Under the pieces are notes generated by a model. It saw only the letters and a list, made by a program, of their open reading frames with translations. It had not been told where the DNA came from and ran no database searches. From Paeniglutamicibacter sulfureus (lineage in GTDB: Bacteria > Actinomycetota > Actinomycetes > Actinomycetales > Micrococcaceae), in contig NZ_BAAAWO010000001.1 of NCBI RefSeq assembly GCF_039535115.1, positions 1,984,001 to 2,048,000 of the forward strand: a stretch of 64,000 nt of DNA, given 5' to 3'. Shown here piece after piece: positions 40,703 through 48,180 of this stretch; positions within the stretch are counted from its first letter, which is position 1; each line of letters starts with the position of its first letter. A program made the position numbers and the translations under genes.

Positions 40703-41413
40703 ATGCAGCCTCGCATACGAGTCCATTTAGCAGACGGTGATTACTTTCTTCGGCTTGGACTCGAAAGCCTCTTGGCATCAAGCCCCGATGTTGAGCTCGA
40801 GGCAGTCACCGGAACTGGCGACGAAGCCATCGAAGCCGCCCTGGACAAGCGACCCGATCTAGTTCTCATGGAAACCACCATTAGAGATGTCTCCAGCCCG
40901 GAGGCCACCAAGCGGATATTGGCGGGTGCCCCGGCGACCAGGCTTGTCATGCTTTCGGCGGCTCACGACATAGAAACCATGACCCGAGCGCATTCAGCGG
41001 GTGCCTGCAGCTATCTGGCCAAGAATGCCGTTTCGACTGATCTCGGAGTAGCGCTTCGGATGATCCACTCGGGAAACATGATCTTTTCCAAGCCAGCCGA
41101 TGCAGATCAGTTCCCACCTCATTCCACAAGCAAGTACGACTTCAAGTCGCAGCTCCTGCGTCAAGCGAGCCCGCGGGATCGACGCTTGCTGCATTCCCTG
41201 ACGCAAGGCTACACAAATGCCCAGATAGCCTCACTTCTTCACGTCAGTGAAGGGACCGTGAAGGCCCAACTTGCGAAAATCATGGAACCGCTCGACATCA
41301 GCAACCGTGTTCAACTCGCGGTGCTTGTCGTCCAGGCCGGACTTCTCGATGACGTCCGGCCGACCGCACCCCTCAGTGCCGGCCCCTTGCGCTATGCAAC
41401 ACCCAGAGCTTGA
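40703..41413 (+). CDS. LuxR-type response regulator with Asp-to-Glu receiver
   Basis: 236 aa. Receiver domain residues 3-115 (RIRVHLADGDYFLRLGLESL), with acidic residues Asp11 and Asp13 present and Lys in SYLAKNAVS, but the phosphoacceptor position is Glu57 (DLVLMETTIRD), a phosphomimetic substitution. C-terminal NarL/LuxR helix-turn-helix: RDRRLLHSLTQGYTNAQIAS then LLHVSEGTVKAQLAKIMEPL. No sensor kinase is adjacent. It probably activates transcription without phosphorylation. ATG 40703 is fixed by AGGAG; an extension to 40550 is AT-rich and non-coding in character. Confidence 0.85.
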   Translation: MQPRIRVHLADGDYFLRLGLESLLASSPDVELEAVTGTGDEAIEAALDKRPDLVLMETTIRDVSSPEATKRILAGAPATRLVMLSAAHDIETMTRAHSAGACSYLAKNAVSTDLGVALRMIHSGNMIFSKPADADQFPPHSTSKYDFKSQLLRQASPRDRRLLHSLTQGYTNAQIASLLHVSEGTVKAQLAKIMEPLDISNRVQLAVLVVQAGLLDDVRPTAPLSAGPLRYATPRA

Positions 41414-41428
41414 TTCCCGGGTCCGCTG

Positions 41429-42445
41429 TCAGTAGCCCAGGAAGGGATCATAGGAATTGATCAGCTTCCCACCGCTCAGATAAAGGCGCAGATTTTTGGT
41501 GAAGAGTTCCATCAGGCGTGCGTTCTCGGCGTCCACATTTGCGGCCGTATGTGGCGAAAGTATGAGATTCGGCGCATCCCACAAGGGATGGCCTGCCGGC
41601 AGGGGTTCAGGATCCGTCACGTCAAGTACGGCTCCACCAAGACGACCTGCGTTCAAGGACTCGACTACAGATTCCTGGTCGAGTACCGGACCTCGTGCCA
41701 GGTTCACGAGCAGGGCACCCACCTTCATGGAGGAAATTCGCTGCCGGTTGAAGAGGCCTCTGGTTTCCTCGGTCAGCGGGCACGCCAAGACCACGATGTC
41801 GTACTCCCCCAGGTCGCAATCCTGAAAGGCGACGGACCTTTCGAAAGGCTGGCCAAGGACTCTGGTGCCGCGAATCGTTCCATCGCACCTGACTCCCATG
41901 AAGCTCAGGGTCCTTGCCACTTCGCTACCGATGCTGCCCGCGCCAACGATCAAGGCTTTTTGGCCATAGAGTGTGTTCGACGCCCCGGTCGCCCACCGTT
42001 GCTGATCTTTTTGGGATCCCAAGCGCGGTAGTTCTCGAACGAAGTACAGCAACCCGGCCAGTGCGAATTCAGCCAGTGGCTTGGCGTGGACACCCGCTGC
42101 AGTGGTAATCCGAACCTGGTTCTCGGTGTGCCCCAGTGCCTCGGCCCGCACTCCAACACCTGCCTGCGTGGCCTGGATCCACTCGAGGTTCGGGCTGTGC
42201 TCCCGCCAGGCCTTTGGCTGCCACCAGTCAAAGTCAAACATGATGGTGGCGTCCGCCAAGTGAGTTCGCCATTCGGCGATTTGGCTCTCGCGCAGATCGC
42301 GTTGCCTTCCCCGGTGGTCGGCGCCGAACTGTGGGACCGGCAGCAGTTCGGCTCGGTAGACGACGTCGATCTCGGGCAGATCGGCGATCAGTTTGTCGAC
42401 CAATTCCTTCTGGAGATACGAGCAGATCAATACCTGTGGACGCAT
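41429..42445 (-). CDS. D-2-hydroxyacid dehydrogenase
   Basis: 338-aa NAD-dependent D-isomer-specific 2-hydroxyacid dehydrogenase. Dinucleotide fold ALIVGAGSIGSEVARTL; catalytic Arg in VNLARGPVLDQE, Glu in DVTDPEPLPAGHP, His in ILSPHTAANVDAE. The NAD loop lacks a clear Asp, so NADP use is possible. It should reduce a 2-keto acid. It is divergent from the PaaX-like gene and shares an operator-like site with it, so it may serve the same aromatic pathway; its exact substrate is unknown. Confidence 0.85.
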   Translation of the reverse strand: MRPQVLICSYLQKELVDKLIADLPEIDVVYRAELLPVPQFGADHRGRQRDLRESQIAEWRTHLADATIMFDFDWWQPKAWREHSPNLEWIQATQAGVGVRAEALGHTENQVRITTAAGVHAKPLAEFALAGLLYFVRELPRLGSQKDQQRWATGASNTLYGQKALIVGAGSIGSEVARTLSFMGVRCDGTIRGTRVLGQPFERSVAFQDCDLGEYDIVVLACPLTEETRGLFNRQRISSMKVGALLVNLARGPVLDQESVVESLNAGRLGGAVLDVTDPEPLPAGHPLWDAPNLILSPHTAANVDAENARLMELFTKNLRLYLSGGKLINSYDPFLGY

Positions 42446-42508
42446 GAAATTCCTAGACCTCTTTCAACGGGTGACAACCGGGATTCGAACTCCATTAGTA
42501 GGCGTTAC

Positions 42509-42523
42509 CGTAACTGGCGTCAC
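42509..42523. promoter_or_regulatory. Putative PaaX-type operator, site 1
   Basis: CGTAACTGGCGTCAC in the divergent promoter between the D-2-hydroxyacid dehydrogenase and the PaaX-like gene. It shares GTAA-N3-GCGTCAC (11 invariant positions) with sites at 44071 and 54170. The location suggests autoregulation. Confidence 0.5.
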
Positions 42524-42593
42524 CAAAACGACACGCCCGTGACTCCCTGCCCATTCGAACAGGCTATCGGTGCCCATTGGATAAAGTGAGCGC

Positions 42594-43475
42594 ATGACTA
42601 CACACGTGGGCGATCAAAAGGGGGCCGGCGAGGCCCCTGTTCCTCGGCACCACCAATTAATCGTCTCGCTCTTCGGCCTGTATGCGCGCCAACACGGCGG
42701 CGCCCTGGCCGTGGCCACCATCATTTCCCTGATGCAAGACATCGGCGTCGAATCCACGGGGACCAGGTCGTCGATATCCCGTCTGAAGAAGCGCGGCGTC
42801 ATTGACAGTATTCAGGTCAACGGCCGCAACGGATATGCATTGGCGCCGTCGGTCATCGAAACGTTTGTTGAGGGCGATGAACGAATTTTCCACCCGCGTC
42901 GGGCCAAGGCAGATGACCAATGGCTTCTGGCTACGTTCACGGTGCCCGAATCCCAACGCAACATCCGGCACAAGATCCGTTCATCCCTGGTGCGGATGGG
43001 CTTTGGTTCGGTCACTCCAGGTCTATGGATTGCCCCGGGGCATCTACGCGACTCGGTGCTCGCCTACTTTGATACCCGTGGATTGAACGAATACCTCGAA
43101 TTCTTCATGGCTGATCATATTGGCGACGCCGACCTGCGTAAGAACATCGGGACGTGGTGGGACTTGCCGGCGCTTGACGCCCTGTATTCCGATTTTCTGG
43201 ATCGCAATCGTGGGCTATTGAGCGCCTGGGCCCGGCGAAGCAAGTCGGGCAGCAATCCGGAATCCGACGCCCTCGCCTTTGCGGACTACCTCGTGCTGAT
43301 CACCCAATGGCGGCGTCTGCCCTACCTCGATCCCGGGCTGCCCATCAAATTCCTGCCGGAGAACTGGAATGCGCTGGAGGCCGAGCATCTCTTCCAGGAA
43401 CTCCACGCACTTTTGTCGCCCTGCGCCCAGCGCCATGCCGACCGCGCCATTGACAACAACGCGGCGGCCCGCTGA
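42594..43475 (+). CDS. PaaX-family transcriptional repressor
   Basis: 293 aa. N-terminal winged helix (PRHHQLIVSLFGLYARQHGG, then GTRSSISRLKKRGVIDSIQV), followed by the PaaX-specific middle domain (QWLLATFTVPESQRNIRHKI, GFGSVTPGLWIAPGH) and C-terminal region (LITQWRRLPYLDPGLPIKFL). PaaX represses phenylacetate genes until phenylacetyl-CoA binds; here no paa genes occur, so the ligand is probably the CoA thioester made by the ligase at 46470 (inference). Divergent from the 2-hydroxyacid dehydrogenase; a terminator follows. Confidence 0.88.
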   Translation: MTTHVGDQKGAGEAPVPRHHQLIVSLFGLYARQHGGALAVATIISLMQDIGVESTGTRSSISRLKKRGVIDSIQVNGRNGYALAPSVIETFVEGDERIFHPRRAKADDQWLLATFTVPESQRNIRHKIRSSLVRMGFGSVTPGLWIAPGHLRDSVLAYFDTRGLNEYLEFFMADHIGDADLRKNIGTWWDLPALDALYSDFLDRNRGLLSAWARRSKSGSNPESDALAFADYLVLITQWRRLPYLDPGLPIKFLPENWNALEAEHLFQELHALLSPCAQRHADRAIDNNAAAR

Positions 43476-43499
43476 CGGACGATCCCGGCCCAAGAAAAA

Positions 43500-43551
43500 G
43501 CCGTGCCGCGCAACCTTCCCCTTTCCCAGGGATTCGGTTGCACGGCACGGC
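43500..43551. terminator. Terminator between PaaX-like and Rid-family genes
   Basis: 16-bp GC-rich inverted repeat with one mismatch (43500-43515 with 43536-43551), followed by ATCCTTATTT; lies between convergent genes. Confidence 0.8.
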
Positions 43552-43592
43552 ATCCTTATTTAATTCAGATGGTAGTCACGTCCTGGGGGAAA

Positions 43593-44012
43593 CTAGGCGC
43601 GATCCTGGATCACTGCCACGCCCTGGATTTCAATGAGGGCTTCCTTCTGCCAAAGGCGGCTGACGCCAATGCCGGCCATGGCCGGATATTTGCTGCCCGC
43701 CATTTCGCGCCAAAGCCGGCCGATCTCCCTGCCATTGGCCATGTAGTCATCTACGTCGGTGAGGTAAATGGTCACGGAGACCAAGTCCTCGGGATGGCCG
43801 CCGGCCTCGGCCAGGGTCGCCAGGACATTCGAGAACGCTTGCTTGAACTGATCGACGATGTTGCCCGGAACGATCTTCATGTCCTTGTCCAGGGCGGTCT
43901 GCCCGCCCAGATAAACGGTCGTGCCCGCGAGCACGCCATGCGCGAATCCAGAAGGCTTGCCTAGGGAATCCGGATTGATGGTGAGGTTCTGGAAGAGGGT
44001 GGTTTCGGTCAT
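43593..44012 (-). CDS. Rid-family protein lacking the RidA catalytic Arg
   Basis: 139-aa YjgF/YER057c/UK114 protein. HGVLAGTTVYLGGQTALDKD and FSNVLATLAEAGGHPEDLVS with VTIYLTDVDDYM match the family. In RidA the active-site Arg sits in a P-x-R-S-x-V motif; here that segment is YPAMAGIGVSRL, without Arg at the equivalent place. Classical 2-aminoacrylate deaminase activity is therefore unlikely, though Rid relatives act in aromatic amine catabolism. It is divergent from the FAH operon and shares its operator-like site. Confidence 0.85.
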   Translation of the reverse strand: MTETTLFQNLTINPDSLGKPSGFAHGVLAGTTVYLGGQTALDKDMKIVPGNIVDQFKQAFSNVLATLAEAGGHPEDLVSVTIYLTDVDDYMANGREIGRLWREMAGSKYPAMAGIGVSRLWQKEALIEIQGVAVIQDRA

Positions 44013-44070
44013 CGTGCTCTCCTAAGTATTCTCTTGGCGATTGCGGCTGTTCCGCTCTGGCGCCGGACTG

Positions 44071-44085
44071 GTGACGCGTGTTACA
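44071..44085. promoter_or_regulatory. Putative PaaX-type operator, site 2
   Basis: GTGACGCGTGTTACA, whose reverse complement TGTAACACGCGTCAC matches sites at 42509 and 54170. It lies between the divergent Rid and FAH genes. Confidence 0.5.
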
Positions 44086-44096
44086 TTGAGGATACG

Positions 44097-44108
44097 TGAC
44101 GGCGGTCA
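44097..44108. promoter_or_regulatory. Additional TGAC-N4-GTCA inverted repeat
   Basis: TGACGGCGGTCA, 11 bp downstream of site 2; half-sites resemble those of the perfect palindrome TGACGATCGTCA at 53317-53328. Confidence 0.3.
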
Positions 44109-44153
44109 AAAAGTCGACACACATGGATTTGATGATTAGCAAGGGACCGAGGA

Positions 44154-45005
44154 ATGAAACTCGCAACAATTCGACACGCTGGAAGCACCACCGCTGCCTT
44201 GGTGGTGGGCGACGCTTTTCAGCCACTGCCCGCAGGCAATCTCAGCGATCTCTTGGGCATGCCCGCGTGGAAGCAAATTGTCAGTGAGGCCGCTTCGGAA
44301 CATCCCGGTCTCGCCGCCGTCCCGGCATCCGACGTCGAGATCCTCAACCCCGTGCCAACACCCGCCAAGGTCATCTGCTGCGGCTTGAATTACTCGGATC
44401 ACATCCTTGAGATGGGTCGCGACCTTCCGGCATATCCCACGCTCTTCGCAAAATTTGCTGATACGCTCACCGATCCCGACGCACAGATCGTTGCCGACGA
44501 ATCCGTGGACCTCGATTGGGAAGCCGAGCTTGCGGTAGTGGTTGGAACCACCCTGCAAAACGCGCGCGAGGACGAGGCGGCCGCAGCCATCGCCGGCTAC
44601 ACCGTGGCCAACGACATCTCCATGCGTGATTGGCAGCGCCGGACCCTCCAGTGGCTCCAGGGCAAGGCCTTCGACCGCACCACTCCGCTGGGTCCGGTCA
44701 TGGTCACAGCCGATGAGATCAATCCAGAGGCCGGGCTCGAGGTCATTTGCACGCTCAACGGCACCGAAGTCCAACGCGGCAATACCAAGACGCTGGTTTT
44801 CTCCGCTGCCAAGCTCCTGTCCTACATCTCCACCTTCACCATCCTGCGGCCCGGAGATGTCGTCCTCACCGGTACCCCCGGCGGTGTCGGCATGGGCATG
44901 AACCCGCCGCTCTTCCTGAAGGACGGGGATGAACTGATCACCGAGATCCCCGGCATCGGGACCCTGAGGAACATCGTCCGGACCCGCGTCACTGCCGACC
45001 TCTAG
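44154..45005 (+). CDS. Fumarylacetoacetate hydrolase-family C-C hydrolase/isomerase
   Basis: 283-aa FAH superfamily enzyme. VICCGLNYSDHILEMGR, TLFAKFADTLTDPDAQIV, metal ligand Glu in DWEAELAVVVG, Asp in VANDISMRDWQ, then GKAFDRTTPLGPVM and VVLTGTPGGVGMGMNPP. Members hydrolyse C-C bonds of 1,3-diketone acids (fumarylpyruvate, acylpyruvates) or isomerise them, normally late in ring degradation. First gene of the catabolic operon (FAH, cupin, thioesterase, ligase, hydroxylase). AAGGGA 8-9 nt upstream supports ATG 44154. Confidence 0.88.
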   Translation: MKLATIRHAGSTTAALVVGDAFQPLPAGNLSDLLGMPAWKQIVSEAASEHPGLAAVPASDVEILNPVPTPAKVICCGLNYSDHILEMGRDLPAYPTLFAKFADTLTDPDAQIVADESVDLDWEAELAVVVGTTLQNAREDEAAAAIAGYTVANDISMRDWQRRTLQWLQGKAFDRTTPLGPVMVTADEINPEAGLEVICTLNGTEVQRGNTKTLVFSAAKLLSYISTFTILRPGDVVLTGTPGGVGMGMNPPLFLKDGDELITEIPGIGTLRNIVRTRVTADL

Positions 45006-45056
45006 ACAGCGCGCACCAACAATCCCACCATCCAGGAAAGCCAAGGAGAACAGCTC

Positions 45057-45542
45057 ATGAGCAACACCACCCCCACGATCTACCGCACCGAAGGCGACAA
45101 CGCCATCTACGCCAACGCCGATGGCGTCGTGGTCCCCGTGGTCACCCGCAAGGGCGAGGAAGACACCAACACGGCGCAATCCGGCGACTGCATCCGCGTT
45201 TCCGGGGTCAGCATCCAGCACACACCGGCCACCAAGATCTGGTTCGGCCAGGTCTCCAACACACCCGGCTACCGCTCCCTGCCCCACCACCACGGCGAGG
45301 CCGAGACCGGTGGATACGTGCTCAGGGGTCATGGGCGGATCTACTTTGGCGAGAACTACGAGCAGTTCCTGGACATGACCGCCGGGGACTGGGTCTTTGT
45401 CCCGCCGTTCATGCCTCACGTCGAAGCGAACATGTCGATCACCGAGGACCTGGTCTGGCTGACCGCGCGCACCCCGGAAAACATCGTCGTGAACCTCGAG
45501 GATGTCGCCGACGAAACCCTGGAAGGATACCGCCGGGCATGA
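45057..45542 (+). CDS. Cupin-domain protein
   Basis: 161-aa single-domain cupin. Metal-binding motif 1 is SLPHHHGEAETGGYVLRGHG, and motif 2 GDWVFVPPFMPHVEANMS. It is too short for gentisate 1,2-dioxygenase (about 350 aa, two cupins) but could be a small dioxygenase or isomerase acting on a pathway intermediate. It overlaps the thioesterase gene by 4 bp (ATGA), indicating coupled translation. Confidence 0.82.
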   Translation: MSNTTPTIYRTEGDNAIYANADGVVVPVVTRKGEEDTNTAQSGDCIRVSGVSIQHTPATKIWFGQVSNTPGYRSLPHHHGEAETGGYVLRGHGRIYFGENYEQFLDMTAGDWVFVPPFMPHVEANMSITEDLVWLTARTPENIVVNLEDVADETLEGYRRA

Positions 45543-46408
45543 GCTCACAAATCTTCCTCGATGCCATCGACATGACCTCCTGCGAGGCCGAGTTCTTTGA
45601 CCAGGCCTACACCGCCATCCCCCAATATGTTCCGTGGCCCAAGGCCTACGGCGGGGACATGGTGGCCCAAGCGGCCACGGCCATGATGCGGTCGGTGGGC
45701 CAGGACAGGGAACTGCATTCAATGCACTCCTACTTCCTGCGTCCCGTGGACATGCACGTGCCCGTCCGCTACGAAGTCGAGCTCATGCGTGACGGCCGCG
45801 GCTACTCCACCCGACAGGTGCGTGGATTCCAGAACGGCAAGGCGGTCTACACCGCACTCGGCTCCTTCCACGTCCCGGAGACCGGACCCGAGCAGTCTTC
45901 CACGGCCCCCGCGGAATACCTTGACCTGGATCCCGAAACCCTGGCCAGCGCCGCGACGGTGCTCGCCGAGGCCGAGGGCCCGGTCGCGGAATACTGGTCG
46001 GCCGGCCGGTCCTTCGACATGCGCCATGTCCCGGGAGCCCTGTACCTCGAGGTGGACGGGGCATCGGCCGCCCACCAGGCTGTCTGGGTAAAGGCCTTCA
46101 CCGAGCTCCCCGACGATGCCATCACCCAGCGTGCGGCACTGGCCTATGTTTGCGACTACACCATCCTGGAGCCGCTGCTGCGGACCCAAAACCTGTCCTG
46201 GAGCACCGAGGGACTGGTAACCGCGAGCCTTGACCACTCCATGTGGTTCCACCGCCCCGGGCGCGTGGACGACTGGGTGCTTTACGTCCAGGAAGCCATC
46301 TCCAGCCAAAACAACCGCGGCCTGGCGCTGGGCCGCTTTTACACCCGTGACGGCCAGCTTCTGGCCACCGTTGCCCAGGAGGGCATGATCCGCGGACCCC
46401 GCGGCTAA
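45539..46408 (+). CDS. Acyl-CoA thioesterase II (TesB-like)
   Basis: 289 aa, double-hotdog TesB fold. VPWPKAYGGDMVAQAATAMM, LHSMHSYFLRPVDMHVPVRY and RQVRGFQNGKAVYTALGSFH are in the first half; RAALAYVCDYTILEPLLRTQ and LVTASLDHSMWFHRPGRVDD in the second, with the catalytic Asp in the AYVCDYT region. It should release a free acid from an aromatic or ring-derived CoA thioester in the pathway. Cupin gene overlaps upstream; the ligase follows after 61 bp. Confidence 0.87.
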   Translation: MSSQIFLDAIDMTSCEAEFFDQAYTAIPQYVPWPKAYGGDMVAQAATAMMRSVGQDRELHSMHSYFLRPVDMHVPVRYEVELMRDGRGYSTRQVRGFQNGKAVYTALGSFHVPETGPEQSSTAPAEYLDLDPETLASAATVLAEAEGPVAEYWSAGRSFDMRHVPGALYLEVDGASAAHQAVWVKAFTELPDDAITQRAALAYVCDYTILEPLLRTQNLSWSTEGLVTASLDHSMWFHRPGRVDDWVLYVQEAISSQNNRGLALGRFYTRDGQLLATVAQEGMIRGPRG

Positions 46409-46469
46409 GGCACCACCGCACCAACGCCCCACCCTTGAAAATCGACTCCTGGAAAGAGACGGCAAGTTC

Positions 46470-48101
46470 ATGGAATTATCGCTTTCGGCCCACCACGACA
46501 CGTTCACGCGTGACCACCTGCCGCCGCAGGAATTGTGGCCCACCCTGGAATTCACATTGCCAGAGCTGCAATACCCCGATCGGCTCAACGCAGCCACGGT
46601 CCTGATCGATGACGCCGTCGCGGCCTTCGGGCCCGACCGTCCGGCGCTGCTGGCACCGGACGGGTCGCGGCAGAGCTACGGCGAGCTGCTGACCCGGGCC
46701 AACCAGGTCGCCCAGGTCCTCACCGAGGACTTCGGGATCATCCCGGGAAACCGGGTCATGCTTCGGGCACCGAACAACGCGTGGCTCGTGGCCTGCTGGC
46801 TCGGCGTGTTGAAGGCCGGCGCCGTGGTGGTCACCACCATGCCCGCCCTGCGCGCCCCGGAAATCGGCAAGCTCGCGACCCTGACCAGGCCCTCGCTGAT
46901 GCTCTGCGACCACCGATTCCTGGACGACGCCCGTGAGGCCGCCGGCTCGGCCTACCCGGTCGTCGCGGTCGGCTCCGCCGATGCCCTGGACCTGGTAGCC
47001 CGCACCGGTTCCAAGTCCGGTGAATTCACCAACGTCGAAACCGCTGCCGACGACGTGGCTCTGCTGGGCCCCACCTCCGGGACCACCGGCGTCCCGAAGA
47101 TCACCATGCACTTCCACCGGGACATCCTGGCCAACGCGGACACCTTCGCCCGGCACATCCTGGCACCAACCCCGGACGACGTCTTCGCCGGATCCCCTCC
47201 GCTGGCCTTCACCTTCGGCCTGGGCGGATTGGTGGTGTTCCCGCTGCGCTTTGGCGCCAGCACCCTCCTCACCGAGCGCACCACCCCGGTGGAGTTGGCG
47301 CAGTATTCCCACGACGCCGGTGCCACGATCCTCTTCACCGCACCCACCGCCTACCGCGCCATCCTCAAGGAGGGCAAGGCGGACCTGCTGCGACCCCTGC
47401 GCCTGGCCATCTCCGCCGGTGAACACCTTCCGGCGGCAACCTGGCAGCAGGTCCACGATGCCACGGGCCTGTCGCTGATTGACGGAATAGGCTCCACCGA
47501 ATTGCTGCACGTCTTCATCTCCGCAGCCGGCGACGACATCCGCCCGGGCGCCACGGGAATCCCGGTGCCCGGCTACCGCGCCACCATCCTTGATCCGGAA
47601 GGCAACGAACTGGGACCCGACGAGTCCGGACGGCTGGCAGTGATCGGCCCCACCGGCTGCCGGTACCTCGACGACGAGCGCCAGCACGCCTATGTCTCCA
47701 ACGGCTGGAACGTCACGGGAGACACCTTCGTGAGGGACGCCGACGGCTACTTTACGTACCAGGCGCGCAGCGACAACATGATCATTTCCTCCGGCTACAA
47801 CATCGGCGGCCCCGAGGTCGAGGAAGCCATCATGCAGCACGACGATGTGCTGGAAACGGCGGTGGTGGCCCGGCCCGACGAGCAACGCGGCTCGGTGGTG
47901 TGCGCCTTCGTGGTCCTCGTCGAGGGCGTCGCCGGTTCCGAGGCGAAGGCCAAGGAGATCCAGGACTTCGTCAAGTCAGTCATCTCCCCCTACAAGTACC
48001 CGCGCGACATCCGGTTTGTCGATGAGCTTCCGCGGAACCCCAGCGGCAAGCTCCAACATTTCAAGCTGCGCGAAGCCCTTTCCGAGTCCCACGCATCCTA
48101 G
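46470..48101 (+). CDS. 2-aminobenzoate/benzoate-type CoA ligase
   Basis: 543-aa ANL-superfamily aryl-CoA ligase. The N-terminus FTRDHLPPQELWPTLEFTLP with LNAATVLIDD resembles 2-aminobenzoate-CoA ligase. P-loop LLGPTSGTTGVPKITMHFHR, the aromatic pocket region SPPLAFTFGLGGLVVFPLRF, A5 GIGSTELLHVFISA, hinge SDNMIISSGYNIGGPEVEEA and catalytic Lys in NPSGKLQHFKLRE are all present. It forms aryl-CoA, PPi and AMP from aryl acid, ATP and CoA. The adjacent aryl-CoA monooxygenase makes 2-aminobenzoate or salicylate the likely substrate. Confidence 0.88.
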   Translation: MELSLSAHHDTFTRDHLPPQELWPTLEFTLPELQYPDRLNAATVLIDDAVAAFGPDRPALLAPDGSRQSYGELLTRANQVAQVLTEDFGIIPGNRVMLRAPNNAWLVACWLGVLKAGAVVVTTMPALRAPEIGKLATLTRPSLMLCDHRFLDDAREAAGSAYPVVAVGSADALDLVARTGSKSGEFTNVETAADDVALLGPTSGTTGVPKITMHFHRDILANADTFARHILAPTPDDVFAGSPPLAFTFGLGGLVVFPLRFGASTLLTERTTPVELAQYSHDAGATILFTAPTAYRAILKEGKADLLRPLRLAISAGEHLPAATWQQVHDATGLSLIDGIGSTELLHVFISAAGDDIRPGATGIPVPGYRATILDPEGNELGPDESGRLAVIGPTGCRYLDDERQHAYVSNGWNVTGDTFVRDADGYFTYQARSDNMIISSGYNIGGPEVEEAIMQHDDVLETAVVARPDEQRGSVVCAFVVLVEGVAGSEAKAKEIQDFVKSVISPYKYPRDIRFVDELPRNPSGKLQHFKLREALSESHAS

Positions 48102-48180
48102 CTTTCCCCCCCTCCCACCCCACTTAGGCAGCAACGCTCGGCCCCCACCGGCCGCACCGTGTCACAGAAAAGGATCCACC

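Noticed and set aside
42478..42494. tRNA T-arm-like sequence (GTTCGAATCC on the minus strand)
   Set aside because: The flanks do not pair as a T-stem and no acceptor, D or anticodon arms can be drawn; probably chance.
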